64,000 nucleotides of DNA, taken from the NCBI RefSeq assembly GCF_004127445.1, contig NZ_QEXM01000025.1, positions 310,001 through 374,000 of the forward strand. Reading direction: 5' to 3'. Positions 33,065 through 41,386 of this stretch are shown piece after piece. Position numbers and translations under genes: made by a program. Under the pieces are notes generated by a model. It made no database searches, was not told the DNA's origin, and saw nothing but the letters and a program-made list of their open reading frames with translations. Every line of letters starts with the position of its first letter. Position 1 is the first letter of the stretch. The stretch comes from Streptomyces alfalfae. Lineage in GTDB: Bacteria > Actinomycetota > Actinomycetes > Streptomycetales > Streptomycetaceae.

Positions 33065-35413
33065 TCAACGGTCCACTCTCTCACCCGTGTCCGACGGGTC
33101 GGTGCTTTCGGGAGCGGTGTCCGGTGTCGGGTCACTCGGCTGCTCGGGGTCGCCGGCCTCGGCAGCGGCCCCGTTCTCGTCCTCGGGGCCCTCGTCCGGG
33201 CCCTCTTCGGCCCGCTTGCGCGCCGCGCGCTTGCGCTGCGTGTACATCCGGAATCCGGCGAGCACCAGGAGCAGCAGGCCACCGGCGATGACGAGCATCA
33301 CGGCGAGGGTGAACTCGGTGACGTTGACCTCGAAGTGCACGGGGTCCCCGTAGGGCTGCCCGTCCTCCGTGAAGAGCTGGGCGTACACCGGGACCGGGCC
33401 GTTGGCCTTGGCCGTGGTGGTGAACTTCACCGACTGGGAGTGCCCGCCGGCGATCTTTACCTGCTTCTCCTCGTACTCACCGTCGCCGATCTTCAGACGG
33501 CTCGGCTTCCTGGAGTACAGCCGCAGCGTCAGGTTCTCCACGCCCTGCACCAGGTTGTTCTGCACCGACACCGGGATGGTGGCGCTGCGCCCGGAGAGCT
33601 TGGCGTCGGACCTCTTGATCAGCGAGACCTGCTTGGTGAGGCTGTTCAGGTAGTTCTGCACGCCGTCGCGGTAGGTGGTCGCCTCGGCCGGACGGCCGCG
33701 CCAGGACGTGGACATCCCGCGGTCTATGGCCCGCCTGAACGGGGTGACCACGCGGTCCCTCTTGGTGAGGATGACCTGGAAGCGCTCCAGGGCGCTCTGT
33801 GTGTCACGGAAGGTCATGAAGGCCGACTGCGGCAGCTCCCGCTTGCGCAGCGCGGCCGGGTACGCCCCGGCGGACGGCACCCGCGTCGTGGCCTGCGGGT
33901 CCGGCTTCGCCTTCGCCGCCGCGGTCAGCCCCTGGAACTGCGTCCAGGTGCCTTCCTGCAGAGCCGTGAGGCCCTTGGCCATCGCCTGGGCCTGGCTGAC
34001 CGTGGGCATGCGCTGCGGGGCGATCACGATGCTGCGCTGCTTGCCGGGGACCTGCTGGTTGAGCATCAGGCTCTGGGCGGTGAACTCCTGCACGGCGAGC
34101 GTGGCGTCCTCGCTCACCGTCATGTCACCGCGGAAGGCGGTGGACAGGCGCGCGTCGGCCACCACAGCCGTCGTGCCGCCGCCGATGGGCCTGGCCGCGG
34201 TCGGCGAGTACGGAAGGGCCTGGCTTTCCCGGAGGCTGTCGCTGCGGGCGATCACCGTGTGGGCGCCCGCCGAGGTGGAGACGTCCACGATCGACGGGTC
34301 GATGGCCCCTTCGGCGGGCCACGCGAAGTCGGTGCTGGGCTCGGTGTGCAGGATCGCCTTCACCGCGCTGACCCCGGCCTCAGTGGCCTCCTTGAGGTGA
34401 CTGAGGGAGCCGGTGACGCCCTTGCCGGTGTGCGCGAGTGACGCCAGGTCGGGGTCGGCGAAGGGAAGGGCGACGACCTTCTCGTCCTTGACGGCGGCCT
34501 CGAGGTCGTTGAGCCACTGCTTGGCAACGGCCTGGTGCTTGCCCGCCCTGGTGGTCTTCCCGTCGTCGTTGCGGATCCGGTAGCCCTCGGTCATCGCCTC
34601 GACCGAGGCCAGCGTGTCCGGATCGATCACCCAGGTGACGTCGAGGTCGCTGCCCAGCGCGAGGAGCTGCTGCAGGCGACCGCCGGCGGCCAGCTCGTCG
34701 GCGAGGTCATCGTTCTTGAAGACGGGCGTCTGCTGCTCGTCGGACCCCGTCTCCGCGGTGAGATGCGTCTCGGAGATGAGCGGCCACAGATACGTCGTCT
34801 TCGTCTTGGTCTCGGCGCCGTCGGGCTGCCACGGCAGGAAGGTCCGCTCGATGCCGAGCACCTGGGGGTAGGGCTGGGCGGCGCTCTGCCCGGTGAGAGT
34901 CACGCCGAGCTGGTAGACGCCGTCCTCGCCCAGGTCGAGCGCCTTCACCGGGACGGAGATGCTGAAGTCCGTGGGCACGCCGGGGACGAGCTTGGCGATC
35001 TTGTCGACGTGCTTGCCGCCCACCTCGGCGCCGTCGGCGCCCGGCTGGAAGTCCTTGCGCCTGGCCGCGCTGTCGAGGGCGCTGCGACCGCTGAGGGGCG
35101 CTCCCAGGCGCAGCCCGACCTCCGCGTCGGTCACCGTCTGCTTGCGTGTGTTGGTCACGGTGCCGGAGACGGTGACCGTGTCGCCCTCACGGGGGACGGC
35201 GGGGGTGAGCTCGTCCAGCGAGACCTCGACGGGCCCCTTGTCCGTGGCGGCGGCGACCGGTGCCTCGGGAACCGCGGCGTCCGCGGCCGGGCTCGCCGGG
35301 ACCTGCAGGAGTCCGGCCAGCAAAGGGGTACCCACCAGCAGTGCTGCGGTGCGCCGCAGCCACCGGCGGGCAGGTGTGGGGCGTGTCCCCGGGAAGTCTG
35401 CCGCCTCGGCCAC
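33065..35413 (-). CDS. DUF6049 family secreted membrane protein
   Basis: 782 residues from GTG. A twin-Arg-like start (RRWLRRTAALLVGTPLLAGL) gives a signal peptide ending near residue 45. A large outer region follows with an Ig-like part (VSGTVTNTRKQTVTDAEVGL) and a domain of unknown fold. One C-terminal helix (LAVMLVIAGGLLLLVLAGF) is followed by basic and acidic tails. It is the counterpart of Rv3909 before mviN in mycobacteria (family name recalled). Its steady partnership with murJ suggests a role in peptidoglycan export or assembly; this is inference. Confidence 0.88.
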   Translation of the reverse strand: MAEAADFPGTRPTPARRWLRRTAALLVGTPLLAGLLQVPASPAADAAVPEAPVAAATDKGPVEVSLDELTPAVPREGDTVTVSGTVTNTRKQTVTDAEVGLRLGAPLSGRSALDSAARRKDFQPGADGAEVGGKHVDKIAKLVPGVPTDFSISVPVKALDLGEDGVYQLGVTLTGQSAAQPYPQVLGIERTFLPWQPDGAETKTKTTYLWPLISETHLTAETGSDEQQTPVFKNDDLADELAAGGRLQQLLALGSDLDVTWVIDPDTLASVEAMTEGYRIRNDDGKTTRAGKHQAVAKQWLNDLEAAVKDEKVVALPFADPDLASLAHTGKGVTGSLSHLKEATEAGVSAVKAILHTEPSTDFAWPAEGAIDPSIVDVSTSAGAHTVIARSDSLRESQALPYSPTAARPIGGGTTAVVADARLSTAFRGDMTVSEDATLAVQEFTAQSLMLNQQVPGKQRSIVIAPQRMPTVSQAQAMAKGLTALQEGTWTQFQGLTAAAKAKPDPQATTRVPSAGAYPAALRKRELPQSAFMTFRDTQSALERFQVILTKRDRVVTPFRRAIDRGMSTSWRGRPAEATTYRDGVQNYLNSLTKQVSLIKRSDAKLSGRSATIPVSVQNNLVQGVENLTLRLYSRKPSRLKIGDGEYEEKQVKIAGGHSQSVKFTTTAKANGPVPVYAQLFTEDGQPYGDPVHFEVNVTEFTLAVMLVIAGGLLLLVLAGFRMYTQRKRAARKRAEEGPDEGPEDENGAAAEAGDPEQPSDPTPDTAPESTDPSDTGERVDR

Positions 35414-35606
35414 GCGTTCGCCTATCCCTCGTCGTCAGTGGTCGTCGGTTGTGCGTCCACGCATGGTAACGAGGTGCGCTGTGGCGAAGTGCCGCGGACT
35501 GCTCCACGCCATCGGAACAGGCGGCCGTGTCCGCCGGAGCGCGCCGTGCGCGCCCGGCGGGAATCGGGTCGGCTCCGGTGGCCCGGTGCACGTACCCTTT
35601 TCTGTT

Positions 35607-37073
35607 GTGCCGAACGCCAATGAAGACAATCCCAGCGCACTGAGCCAGGTGCAGCGCCGCGCGGTCAGCGAACTGCTGCGGGTGTCCCCTGTCGCGGACG
35701 AGCTCGCCCGCCGATTCCAGGAGGCCGGGTTCTCTCTCGCCCTGGTCGGCGGCTCGGTCAGGGACGCCCTCCTGGGCCGGCTCGGCAACGACCTGGACTT
35801 CACGACGGATGCCCGCCCCGAGAACGTGCTGAAGATCGTGCGGCCCTGGGCGGACGCCGTGTGGGAGGTCGGGATCGCCTTCGGCACGGTCGGCTGCCAG
35901 AAGGACGCCCGTGTCGCGGACGCCGACCAGAGCTTCCAGATCGAGGTCACGACCTACCGGTCGGAGGCGTACGACAGGACCTCCCGCAAGCCAGAGGTGT
36001 CCTACGGCGACTCCATCGAGCAGGACCTCGTCCGTCGCGACTTCACCGTCAACGCGATGGCTGTGGCGCTGCCCGAAAAGGAGTTCATCGACCCGCACGG
36101 CGGGCTCGACGATCTCGCGGAGCGCGTCCTGCGCACCCCCGGAACCCCCGAGGAGTCCTTCTCGGACGACCCGCTGCGGATGATGCGGGCCGCGCGCTTC
36201 GCCGCGCAGCTCGACTTCGAGGTGGACCCCGAGGTCGTCGCCGCGATGCGGGCCATGGCCGAGCGCATCGACATCGTCTCCGCGGAGCGCGTGCGGGACG
36301 AGCTGAACAAGCTGCTCCTGTCCCGGCACCCGCGCCAGGGCCTCGCCCTGCTGGTCGACACCGGCCTCGCGGAGCGGGTTCTGCCCGAGCTGCCCGCCCT
36401 GCGTCTGGAACGGGACGAGCACCACCGTCACAAGGACGTCTACGACCACTCGCTGATCGTCCTGGAGCAGGCGATCGAGCTGGAGGAGGACGGTCCCGAC
36501 CTCACGCTGCGGCTCGCCGCGCTGCTGCACGACATCGGCAAGCCGAAGACGCGGCGCTTCGAGGACGACGGCCGGGTCTCCTTCCACCACCACGAGGTGG
36601 TCGGCGCCAAGATGGTCAAGAAGCGCATGACGGCCCTCAAGTACTCCAACGAACTCGTCAAGGACGTCTCGCGCCTGGTCGAGCTGCACCTGCGCTTCCA
36701 CGGCTATGGCACGGGCGAGTGGACGGACTCGGCCGTCCGCCGCTACGTACGCGACGCGGGCCCCCTTCTGGAGCGTCTGCACAAGCTCACCCGCTCGGAC
36801 TGCACAACGCGCAACAAGCGCAAGGCGAGCGCGCTGTCGCGTGCGTACGACGGCCTGGAGGAGCGCATCGCCCGCCTCCAGGAGCAGGAAGAGCTGGACG
36901 CCATCCGCCCCGACCTCGACGGCAACGAGATCATGGAGGTCCTGGACGTGCGTCCCGGGCCGGTGATCGGCCAGGCCTACAAGTTCCTGCTGGAGCTGAG
37001 GCTGGAGAACGGGCCGATGGAGCGGGAAGCGGCCGTGGCGGCGCTCAAGGAGTGGTGGGCCGCGCAGAGCTGA
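35607..37073 (+). CDS. cca: CCA-adding tRNA nucleotidyltransferase
   Basis: 488 residues from GTG at 35607. The head domain has LVGGSVRDALLGRLGNDLDF (carboxylates D62 and D64) and RRDFTVNAMAV. An HD domain follows (LHDIGKPKTRRF with HHHEVVGAKM), then a helical tail. It adds or repairs the tRNA 3' CCA; both tRNA genes here lack encoded CCA. No ribosome site lies before the GTG (CCTTTTCTGTT), so the mRNA may be leaderless. It diverges from the DUF6049 gene across a 193-bp gap. Equivalent of pcnA (Rv3907c); the mutT4 gene found beside it in mycobacteria is missing. Confidence 0.95.
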   Translation: MPNANEDNPSALSQVQRRAVSELLRVSPVADELARRFQEAGFSLALVGGSVRDALLGRLGNDLDFTTDARPENVLKIVRPWADAVWEVGIAFGTVGCQKDARVADADQSFQIEVTTYRSEAYDRTSRKPEVSYGDSIEQDLVRRDFTVNAMAVALPEKEFIDPHGGLDDLAERVLRTPGTPEESFSDDPLRMMRAARFAAQLDFEVDPEVVAAMRAMAERIDIVSAERVRDELNKLLLSRHPRQGLALLVDTGLAERVLPELPALRLERDEHHRHKDVYDHSLIVLEQAIELEEDGPDLTLRLAALLHDIGKPKTRRFEDDGRVSFHHHEVVGAKMVKKRMTALKYSNELVKDVSRLVELHLRFHGYGTGEWTDSAVRRYVRDAGPLLERLHKLTRSDCTTRNKRKASALSRAYDGLEERIARLQEQEELDAIRPDLDGNEIMEVLDVRPGPVIGQAYKFLLELRLENGPMEREAAVAALKEWWAAQS

Positions 37074-37084
37074 ACGGCTCGGAC

Positions 37085-37108
37085 GGGGTGTTTCACGTGA
37101 AACACCCC
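37085..37108. other. parS site 7 within a 24-bp palindrome
   Basis: The perfect parS core at 37090-37103 is extended symmetrically by GGGGT and ACCCC, giving a 24-bp perfect palindrome just behind the cca stop. It can act as a hairpin in RNA from either strand. Confidence 0.93.
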
Positions 37109-37124
37109 AACCGGGCCCATAGAG

Positions 37125-37164
37125 ACCGAGGGGCACTGTTTCACGTGAAACAGTGCCCCTCGGT
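37125..37164. terminator. parS site 8 inside a 40-bp palindromic terminator
   Basis: The perfect parS core (37138-37151) forms the centre of a 40-bp perfect palindrome whose outer arms are ACCGAGGGGCACT and its complement. In RNA this makes a very stable hairpin between the convergent cca and LppU-like genes, so it probably serves both as ParB site and as bidirectional terminator. Confidence 0.9.
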
Positions 37165-37202
37165 GTACCGCCGTCGACGTGCAGGCTCGCGCCTGCGTCA
37201 GA

Positions 37203-37727
37203 TCAGGCGCCCTTCGTGCAGAGCAGGAACTCGTCGCCCTTGCCGGTCTCCGCATAGAAGCCGGTGGCGCCTTCCACCTTGCGGCACTCGGTCTCCGCGC
37301 TGAACTGGGTGAAGTGGCCGTCGATCTTCTTGATGACCTTGGACTCCGCCTCGGAGGACGAGCAGTCCACGACCTCCATGCGTTGCGAGGAGGACGAGGC
37401 CGACTTCAGGCAGTCACCGACCTTGGCGGTATCCGCGTCGTCCTGGCTGGCGAAGTAGCCGATCGCGATCATGATGACGACCACCACCGCACCCGCGATC
37501 CGCAGGTAGAACTTGAGGGGTCGGCGCTGCGGCTGCGGCGGGGGCACGGGTCCGCCCTGGTTGAAGGCCGGATATGGCTGCTGCGGGACGCCGGGCTGGC
37601 CCTGCTGCGGAGGGTAGGGGGCACCCCCCTGCGGCTGACCGTAGGGGTTCTGCCCCTGCGGCTGGCCATAGGGATTCTGGCCCTGGGGCGGGTAAGGAGC
37701 CTGGCCCTGGGGCGGCGGAGTGGTCAC
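37203..37727 (-). CDS. LppU/SCO3897 family membrane protein
   Basis: 174 residues from the GTG at 37727. The first about 70 are Pro/Gln/Gly/Tyr-rich with repeats QGQNPYGQPQ. A basic patch (QPQRRPLKFYLR) and one membrane helix (IAGAVVVVIMIAIGYFA) follow, then an outer domain with four Cys (VGDCLKS, VVDCSSS, ETECRKV, LLCTKGA) likely in two disulfides. This matches the actinobacterial LppU/SCO3897 family (name from memory). Function unknown. A longer frame to 37829 lacks support; GAGGGGG is near the GTG. Confidence 0.82.
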   Translation of the reverse strand: MTTPPPQGQAPYPPQGQNPYGQPQGQNPYGQPQGGAPYPPQQGQPGVPQQPYPAFNQGGPVPPPQPQRRPLKFYLRIAGAVVVVIMIAIGYFASQDDADTAKVGDCLKSASSSSQRMEVVDCSSSEAESKVIKKIDGHFTQFSAETECRKVEGATGFYAETGKGDEFLLCTKGA

Positions 37728-37840
37728 TTGGGGGTCCCCCTCGAACGAAAGCGCGATGGCGCGAATACGACGCCCGTAAGTTACCGAGGTGGGACCGCCA
37801 CTCTGAAGCTGAGAGAGGCTCTGTGGCACTGATGTGACAC

Positions 37841-39097
37841 TTACTGCAAGTCAAACCGGGCCATAGACGCAGCAACCGCCGCGTAGAGCAGCGCCACCCC
37901 CGCGACCAGGGAGACCGACCGTCCGTCCGGCGGCAGGACCAGCGCCGCCACCGCCGCCGCTCCCACGAAGGCGACGTTGAAGAGGACGTCGTAGAGGGAG
38001 AAGACGCGGCCGCGGAAGCCGTCGTCCACGGCGGACTGGACCACCGTGTCCGTGGCGATCTTCGCGCCCTGCGTCGTCACGCCGAGGGCGAAGGCGGCGA
38101 CCAGGAGCGGAGCGGGCGCGAAGGAGAGGGCGAGCGCCGGCACCAGGACCGCTGCCGCGCCCGCGCAGACGATGATCCAGCCCCCGGCCCCGAAGCGTCC
38201 CACCGCGACAGGTGTGACCACGGCCGCCACGAAGAAGCCCGCTCCGGAGACGCCGAGGGCGAGCCCGAGCAGCGCGAGCCCCTCGGACTCCGACGACGAC
38301 CAGGCGTACCGGCACAGCATCAGGACCATGACCGTCAGGGCGCCGTAGCAGAACCGCATCACCGTCATGGCCGTGAGAGCGCGCAGCGCTGCCGGGCGTC
38401 GCCGCAGGTGTCGCAGCCCCGCGGCCAGCCCGCGGGCCGTGCCGGCGAGCGCGGCCGCGAGCCGTGGCGGGACCAGGCCCGGATCGGGGCCGAGCAATTC
38501 GCGGGCCATGCGCAGCGAGGCGAGCGCGGCGCACAGGTACAGGGCGGCTCCGAGGAGGACCACCGCAGCGTCGGAGTCCGACGCCACCAGGCGCACGAGG
38601 AAGGCGAGGCCGCCGCCCGCGGTCGCGGCGAGCGTGCCCGCGGTCGGCGAGAGCGAGTTGGCGATGACCAGGCGGTCCGCGTCGACCACGCGGGGAAGGG
38701 CGGCGGAGAGGCCGGCCAGGACGAAGCGGTTGACGGCCGTGACGCAGAGCGCGGAGGCGTAGAAGAGCCAGTCGGGTACGCCGCTGAGCATCAGCACGGC
38801 GGTCAGCGCGGCGAGCGCGGCCCGCAGGAGGTTGCCGTACAGGAAGACCTGGCGGCGCTGCCAGCGGTCGAGCAGGACGCCGGCGAAGGGCCCGACCAGC
38901 GAGTACGGCAGGAGCAGCACGGCCATGGCCGAGGCGATCGCCCCTGGTGAGGCCTGCTTCTCCGGGGAGAAGACGACGTAGGTGGCCAGCGCGACCTGGT
39001 AGACCCCGTCCGCGCTCTGGGAGACCAGCCGTACGGCGAGCAGGCGTCGGAAGTCCCGCAGGCGCAGCAGAACACGCAGGTCACCGACGACAGCCAT
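37841..39097 (-). CDS. MFS transporter
   Basis: 418 residues from ATG at 39097 (GGGTGAGG upstream). About 12 hydrophobic helices. The motif A-like loop is GPFAGVLLDRWQRRQVFLYG between helices 2 and 3, and a second half begins near ALTAMTVMRFCYGALTVMVL. It resembles the MFS_3/enterobactin-exporter type by overall pattern. Substrate not predictable. Conserved neighbour of the inositol-phosphate synthase gene in Streptomyces. Confidence 0.85.
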   Translation of the reverse strand: MAVVGDLRVLLRLRDFRRLLAVRLVSQSADGVYQVALATYVVFSPEKQASPGAIASAMAVLLLPYSLVGPFAGVLLDRWQRRQVFLYGNLLRAALAALTAVLMLSGVPDWLFYASALCVTAVNRFVLAGLSAALPRVVDADRLVIANSLSPTAGTLAATAGGGLAFLVRLVASDSDAAVVLLGAALYLCAALASLRMARELLGPDPGLVPPRLAAALAGTARGLAAGLRHLRRRPAALRALTAMTVMRFCYGALTVMVLMLCRYAWSSSESEGLALLGLALGVSGAGFFVAAVVTPVAVGRFGAGGWIIVCAGAAAVLVPALALSFAPAPLLVAAFALGVTTQGAKIATDTVVQSAVDDGFRGRVFSLYDVLFNVAFVGAAAVAALVLPPDGRSVSLVAGVALLYAAVAASMARFDLQ

Positions 39098-39185
39098 GGG
39101 CCTCACCCTCGTATGGACTCAACAGCGAGGAGGGCCCCCGAGCGCAATGCCCGGGGACCCTCGACGCGCGGCGGGAAGCGGGCGC

Positions 39186-40268
39186 TTAGCGCTCGACCTC
39201 GCCCTTGATGAACTTCTCGACGTTGTCGTAGGCCTCGTCGTCGAAGTACTGGACCGGCGGCGACTTCATGAAGTACGACGACGCGGAGAGGATCGGGCCG
39301 CCGACACCGCGGTCCTTGGCGATCTTCGCGGCGCGCAGGGCGTCGATGATGACACCCGCGGAGTTCGGGGAGTCCCAGACCTCGAGCTTGTACTCCAGGT
39401 TCAGCGGGACGTCACCGAAGGCACGGCCCTCAAGGCGGACGTAGGCCCACTTGCGGTCGTCGAGCCACGCCACGTAGTCGGACGGGCCGATGTGGACGTT
39501 CTTCTCGCCCAGCTCGCGGTCGGGGATCTGCGAGGTGACGGCCTGCGTCTTCGAGATCTTCTTCGACTCCAGGCGGTCACGCTCCAACATGTTCTTGAAG
39601 TCCATGTTGCCGCCGACGTTCAGCTGCATGGTGCGCTCGAGGCGGACACCGCGGTCCTCGAACAGCTTCGCCATCACTCGGTGCGTGATGGTGGCGCCGA
39701 CCTGGGACTTGATGTCGTCGCCGACGATCGGGACACCGGCCTCGGTGAACTTGTCCGCCCACTCCTTGGTACCGGCGATGAAGACCGGCAGCGCGTTGAC
39801 GAACGCGACCTTGGCGTCGATGGCGCACTGCGCGTAGAACTTCGCCGCGTCCTCGGAGCCGACGGGCAGGTAGCAGACGAGGACGTCGACCTCGCGGTCC
39901 TTGAGGATCTGGACGACGTCGACCGGGGCCTCGTCGGACTCCTCGATGGTCTGGCGGTAGTACTTGCCCAGGCCATCGAGGGTGTGGCCGCGCTGGACGG
40001 TGACGCCCTTGCTCGGCACGTCGCAGATCTTGATGGTGTTGTTCTCGCTGGCGCCGATGGCGTCCGAGAGGTCGAGGCCGACCTTCTTCGCGTCGACGTC
40101 GAAGGCGGCGACGAACTCGACGTCACCGACGTGGTACTCGCCGAACTGGACGTGCATCAGTCCCGGGACCTTGGTGTCCGGGTCGGCGTCCTTGTAGTAC
40201 TCGACGCCCTGGACCAGCGAGGCGGCGCAGTTGCCCACGCCGACGATGGCTACGCGAACCGAACCCAT
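39186..40268 (-). CDS. ino1: Inositol-3-phosphate synthase
   Basis: 360 residues from ATG at 40268. NAD site [17 protein letters not shown]; conserved stretches [39 protein letters not shown] and [19 protein letters not shown] match the actinobacterial short MIPS. It turns glucose 6-phosphate into inositol 3-phosphate, the precursor of mycothiol and phosphatidylinositol. It lies 59 bp after a PadR regulator gene on the same strand; the pair is likely co-transcribed. Confidence 0.95.
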   Translation of the reverse strand: MGSVRVAIVGVGNCAASLVQGVEYYKDADPDTKVPGLMHVQFGEYHVGDVEFVAAFDVDAKKVGLDLSDAIGASENNTIKICDVPSKGVTVQRGHTLDGLGKYYRQTIEESDEAPVDVVQILKDREVDVLVCYLPVGSEDAAKFYAQCAIDAKVAFVNALPVFIAGTKEWADKFTEAGVPIVGDDIKSQVGATITHRVMAKLFEDRGVRLERTMQLNVGGNMDFKNMLERDRLESKKISKTQAVTSQIPDRELGEKNVHIGPSDYVAWLDDRKWAYVRLEGRAFGDVPLNLEYKLEVWDSPNSAGVIIDALRAAKIAKDRGVGGPILSASSYFMKSPPVQYFDDEAYDNVEKFIKGEVER

Positions 40269-40327
40269 TCCGGTTGCTCCCTGTGTGATCTCGGTATTCC
40301 GGATGAGACCCGGCGGAATGCTGGGTC

Positions 40328-41014
40328 TCACTTGGTGGGGTCATCGGACGGATCCGGCGGCGGGTCGTTCTCCCGCCGCCGGGGCAGGCCCGCCGACTCC
40401 CCGGATGTGCTGTCCTGCTGAGCGGAACCCCGGGAGGCGGACCGGTGCTGGTCCCGCCCCGCGCGCTCGCTCTCGATGAGCTCGTTCAGCCAGCGCACTT
40501 CGCGCTCCACGGACTCCATGCCGTGCCGCTGCAGCTCAAGCGTGTAGTCGTCCAGGCGCTCCCGGGTACGGGCCAGGGAGGCGCGCATCTTCTCCAGGCG
40601 TTCCTCGAGGCGGCTGCGGCGGCCCTCCAGCACCCGCATGCGCACGTCCCGCGAGGTCTGGCCGAAGAAGGCGAAGCGGGCGGCGAAGTGCTCGTCCTCG
40701 TACGCGTCGGGGCCGGTCTGCGAGAGCAGGTCCTCGAAGTGTTCCTTACCTTCCGCCGTCAACCGATAGACGATCTTGGCGCGACGCCCCGCGAGCGGAG
40801 CGGCGAGGGCTTCCTCGGAGGTGCTGCCCGTCTCCTCGATCAACCAGCCGTTGGCGACCAGCGTCTTGAGGCAGGGGTAGAGCGTCCCGTAGCTGAAGGC
40901 GCGGAACACGCCCAATGATGTATTGAGGCGTTTCCGCAGCTCATAGCCGTGCATGGGGGACTCGCGGAGCAGTCCGAGCACGGCGAATTCCAGGATGCCG
41001 GAGCGCCTGCTCAT
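40328..41014 (-). CDS. PadR family transcriptional regulator
   Basis: 228 residues, GGGAGG before the ATG. The winged HTH is [24 protein letters not shown] with [20 protein letters not shown] coiled-coil dimer region ([20 protein letters not shown]) follows, then a charged disordered tail of about 45 residues. A perfect 21-bp inverted repeat (41065-41085), 50 bp before its start, is the obvious operator, so it probably represses itself and ino1. Confidence 0.9.
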   Translation of the reverse strand: MSRRSGILEFAVLGLLRESPMHGYELRKRLNTSLGVFRAFSYGTLYPCLKTLVANGWLIEETGSTSEEALAAPLAGRRAKIVYRLTAEGKEHFEDLLSQTGPDAYEDEHFAARFAFFGQTSRDVRMRVLEGRRSRLEERLEKMRASLARTRERLDDYTLELQRHGMESVEREVRWLNELIESERAGRDQHRSASRGSAQQDSTSGESAGLPRRRENDPPPDPSDDPTK

Positions 41015-41064
41015 CTTCGCCTCCCGTCTGCCGCGGTCCTTCAGTACGGCCTTTATGCCGAGCT

Positions 41065-41085
41065 GATGTATCGACTCGATACATC
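41065..41085. promoter_or_regulatory. Probable PadR operator
   Basis: GATGTATCGA, C, TCGATACATC: a perfect 10-1-10 inverted repeat containing the ATGT/ACAT ends typical of PadR sites. The remainder of the 372-bp gap 41015-41386 holds a weak stem (41260-41282) and no recognisable gene. Confidence 0.7.
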
Positions 41086-41386
41086 GAGACGATAGAACGG
41101 TGACCGGGTTGAGACAAGAGGGGCCACGGTGAACGGCGTCACATCACCGATTCGTAGGAAGGAACTTGCCTGATTTGGGGTGAACTTCGGCTCTAGAGGG
41201 TTTTGACGGTGCGTAGTCTGTGCGCCATGTATGCCACCGGGAACCATGTGACGCCAGGGAGCGTCGTCGTCCCTGGTGTAGTGCGGGTGAGGGTCGGAAC
41301 CGGCTCGTCCGCACTTCGGGGGGACCGGAAACCAGCCGCCGTTTCCAGGCGCGGACAACTGCGCCTGCCCGAGGAGTAATCGTTCG

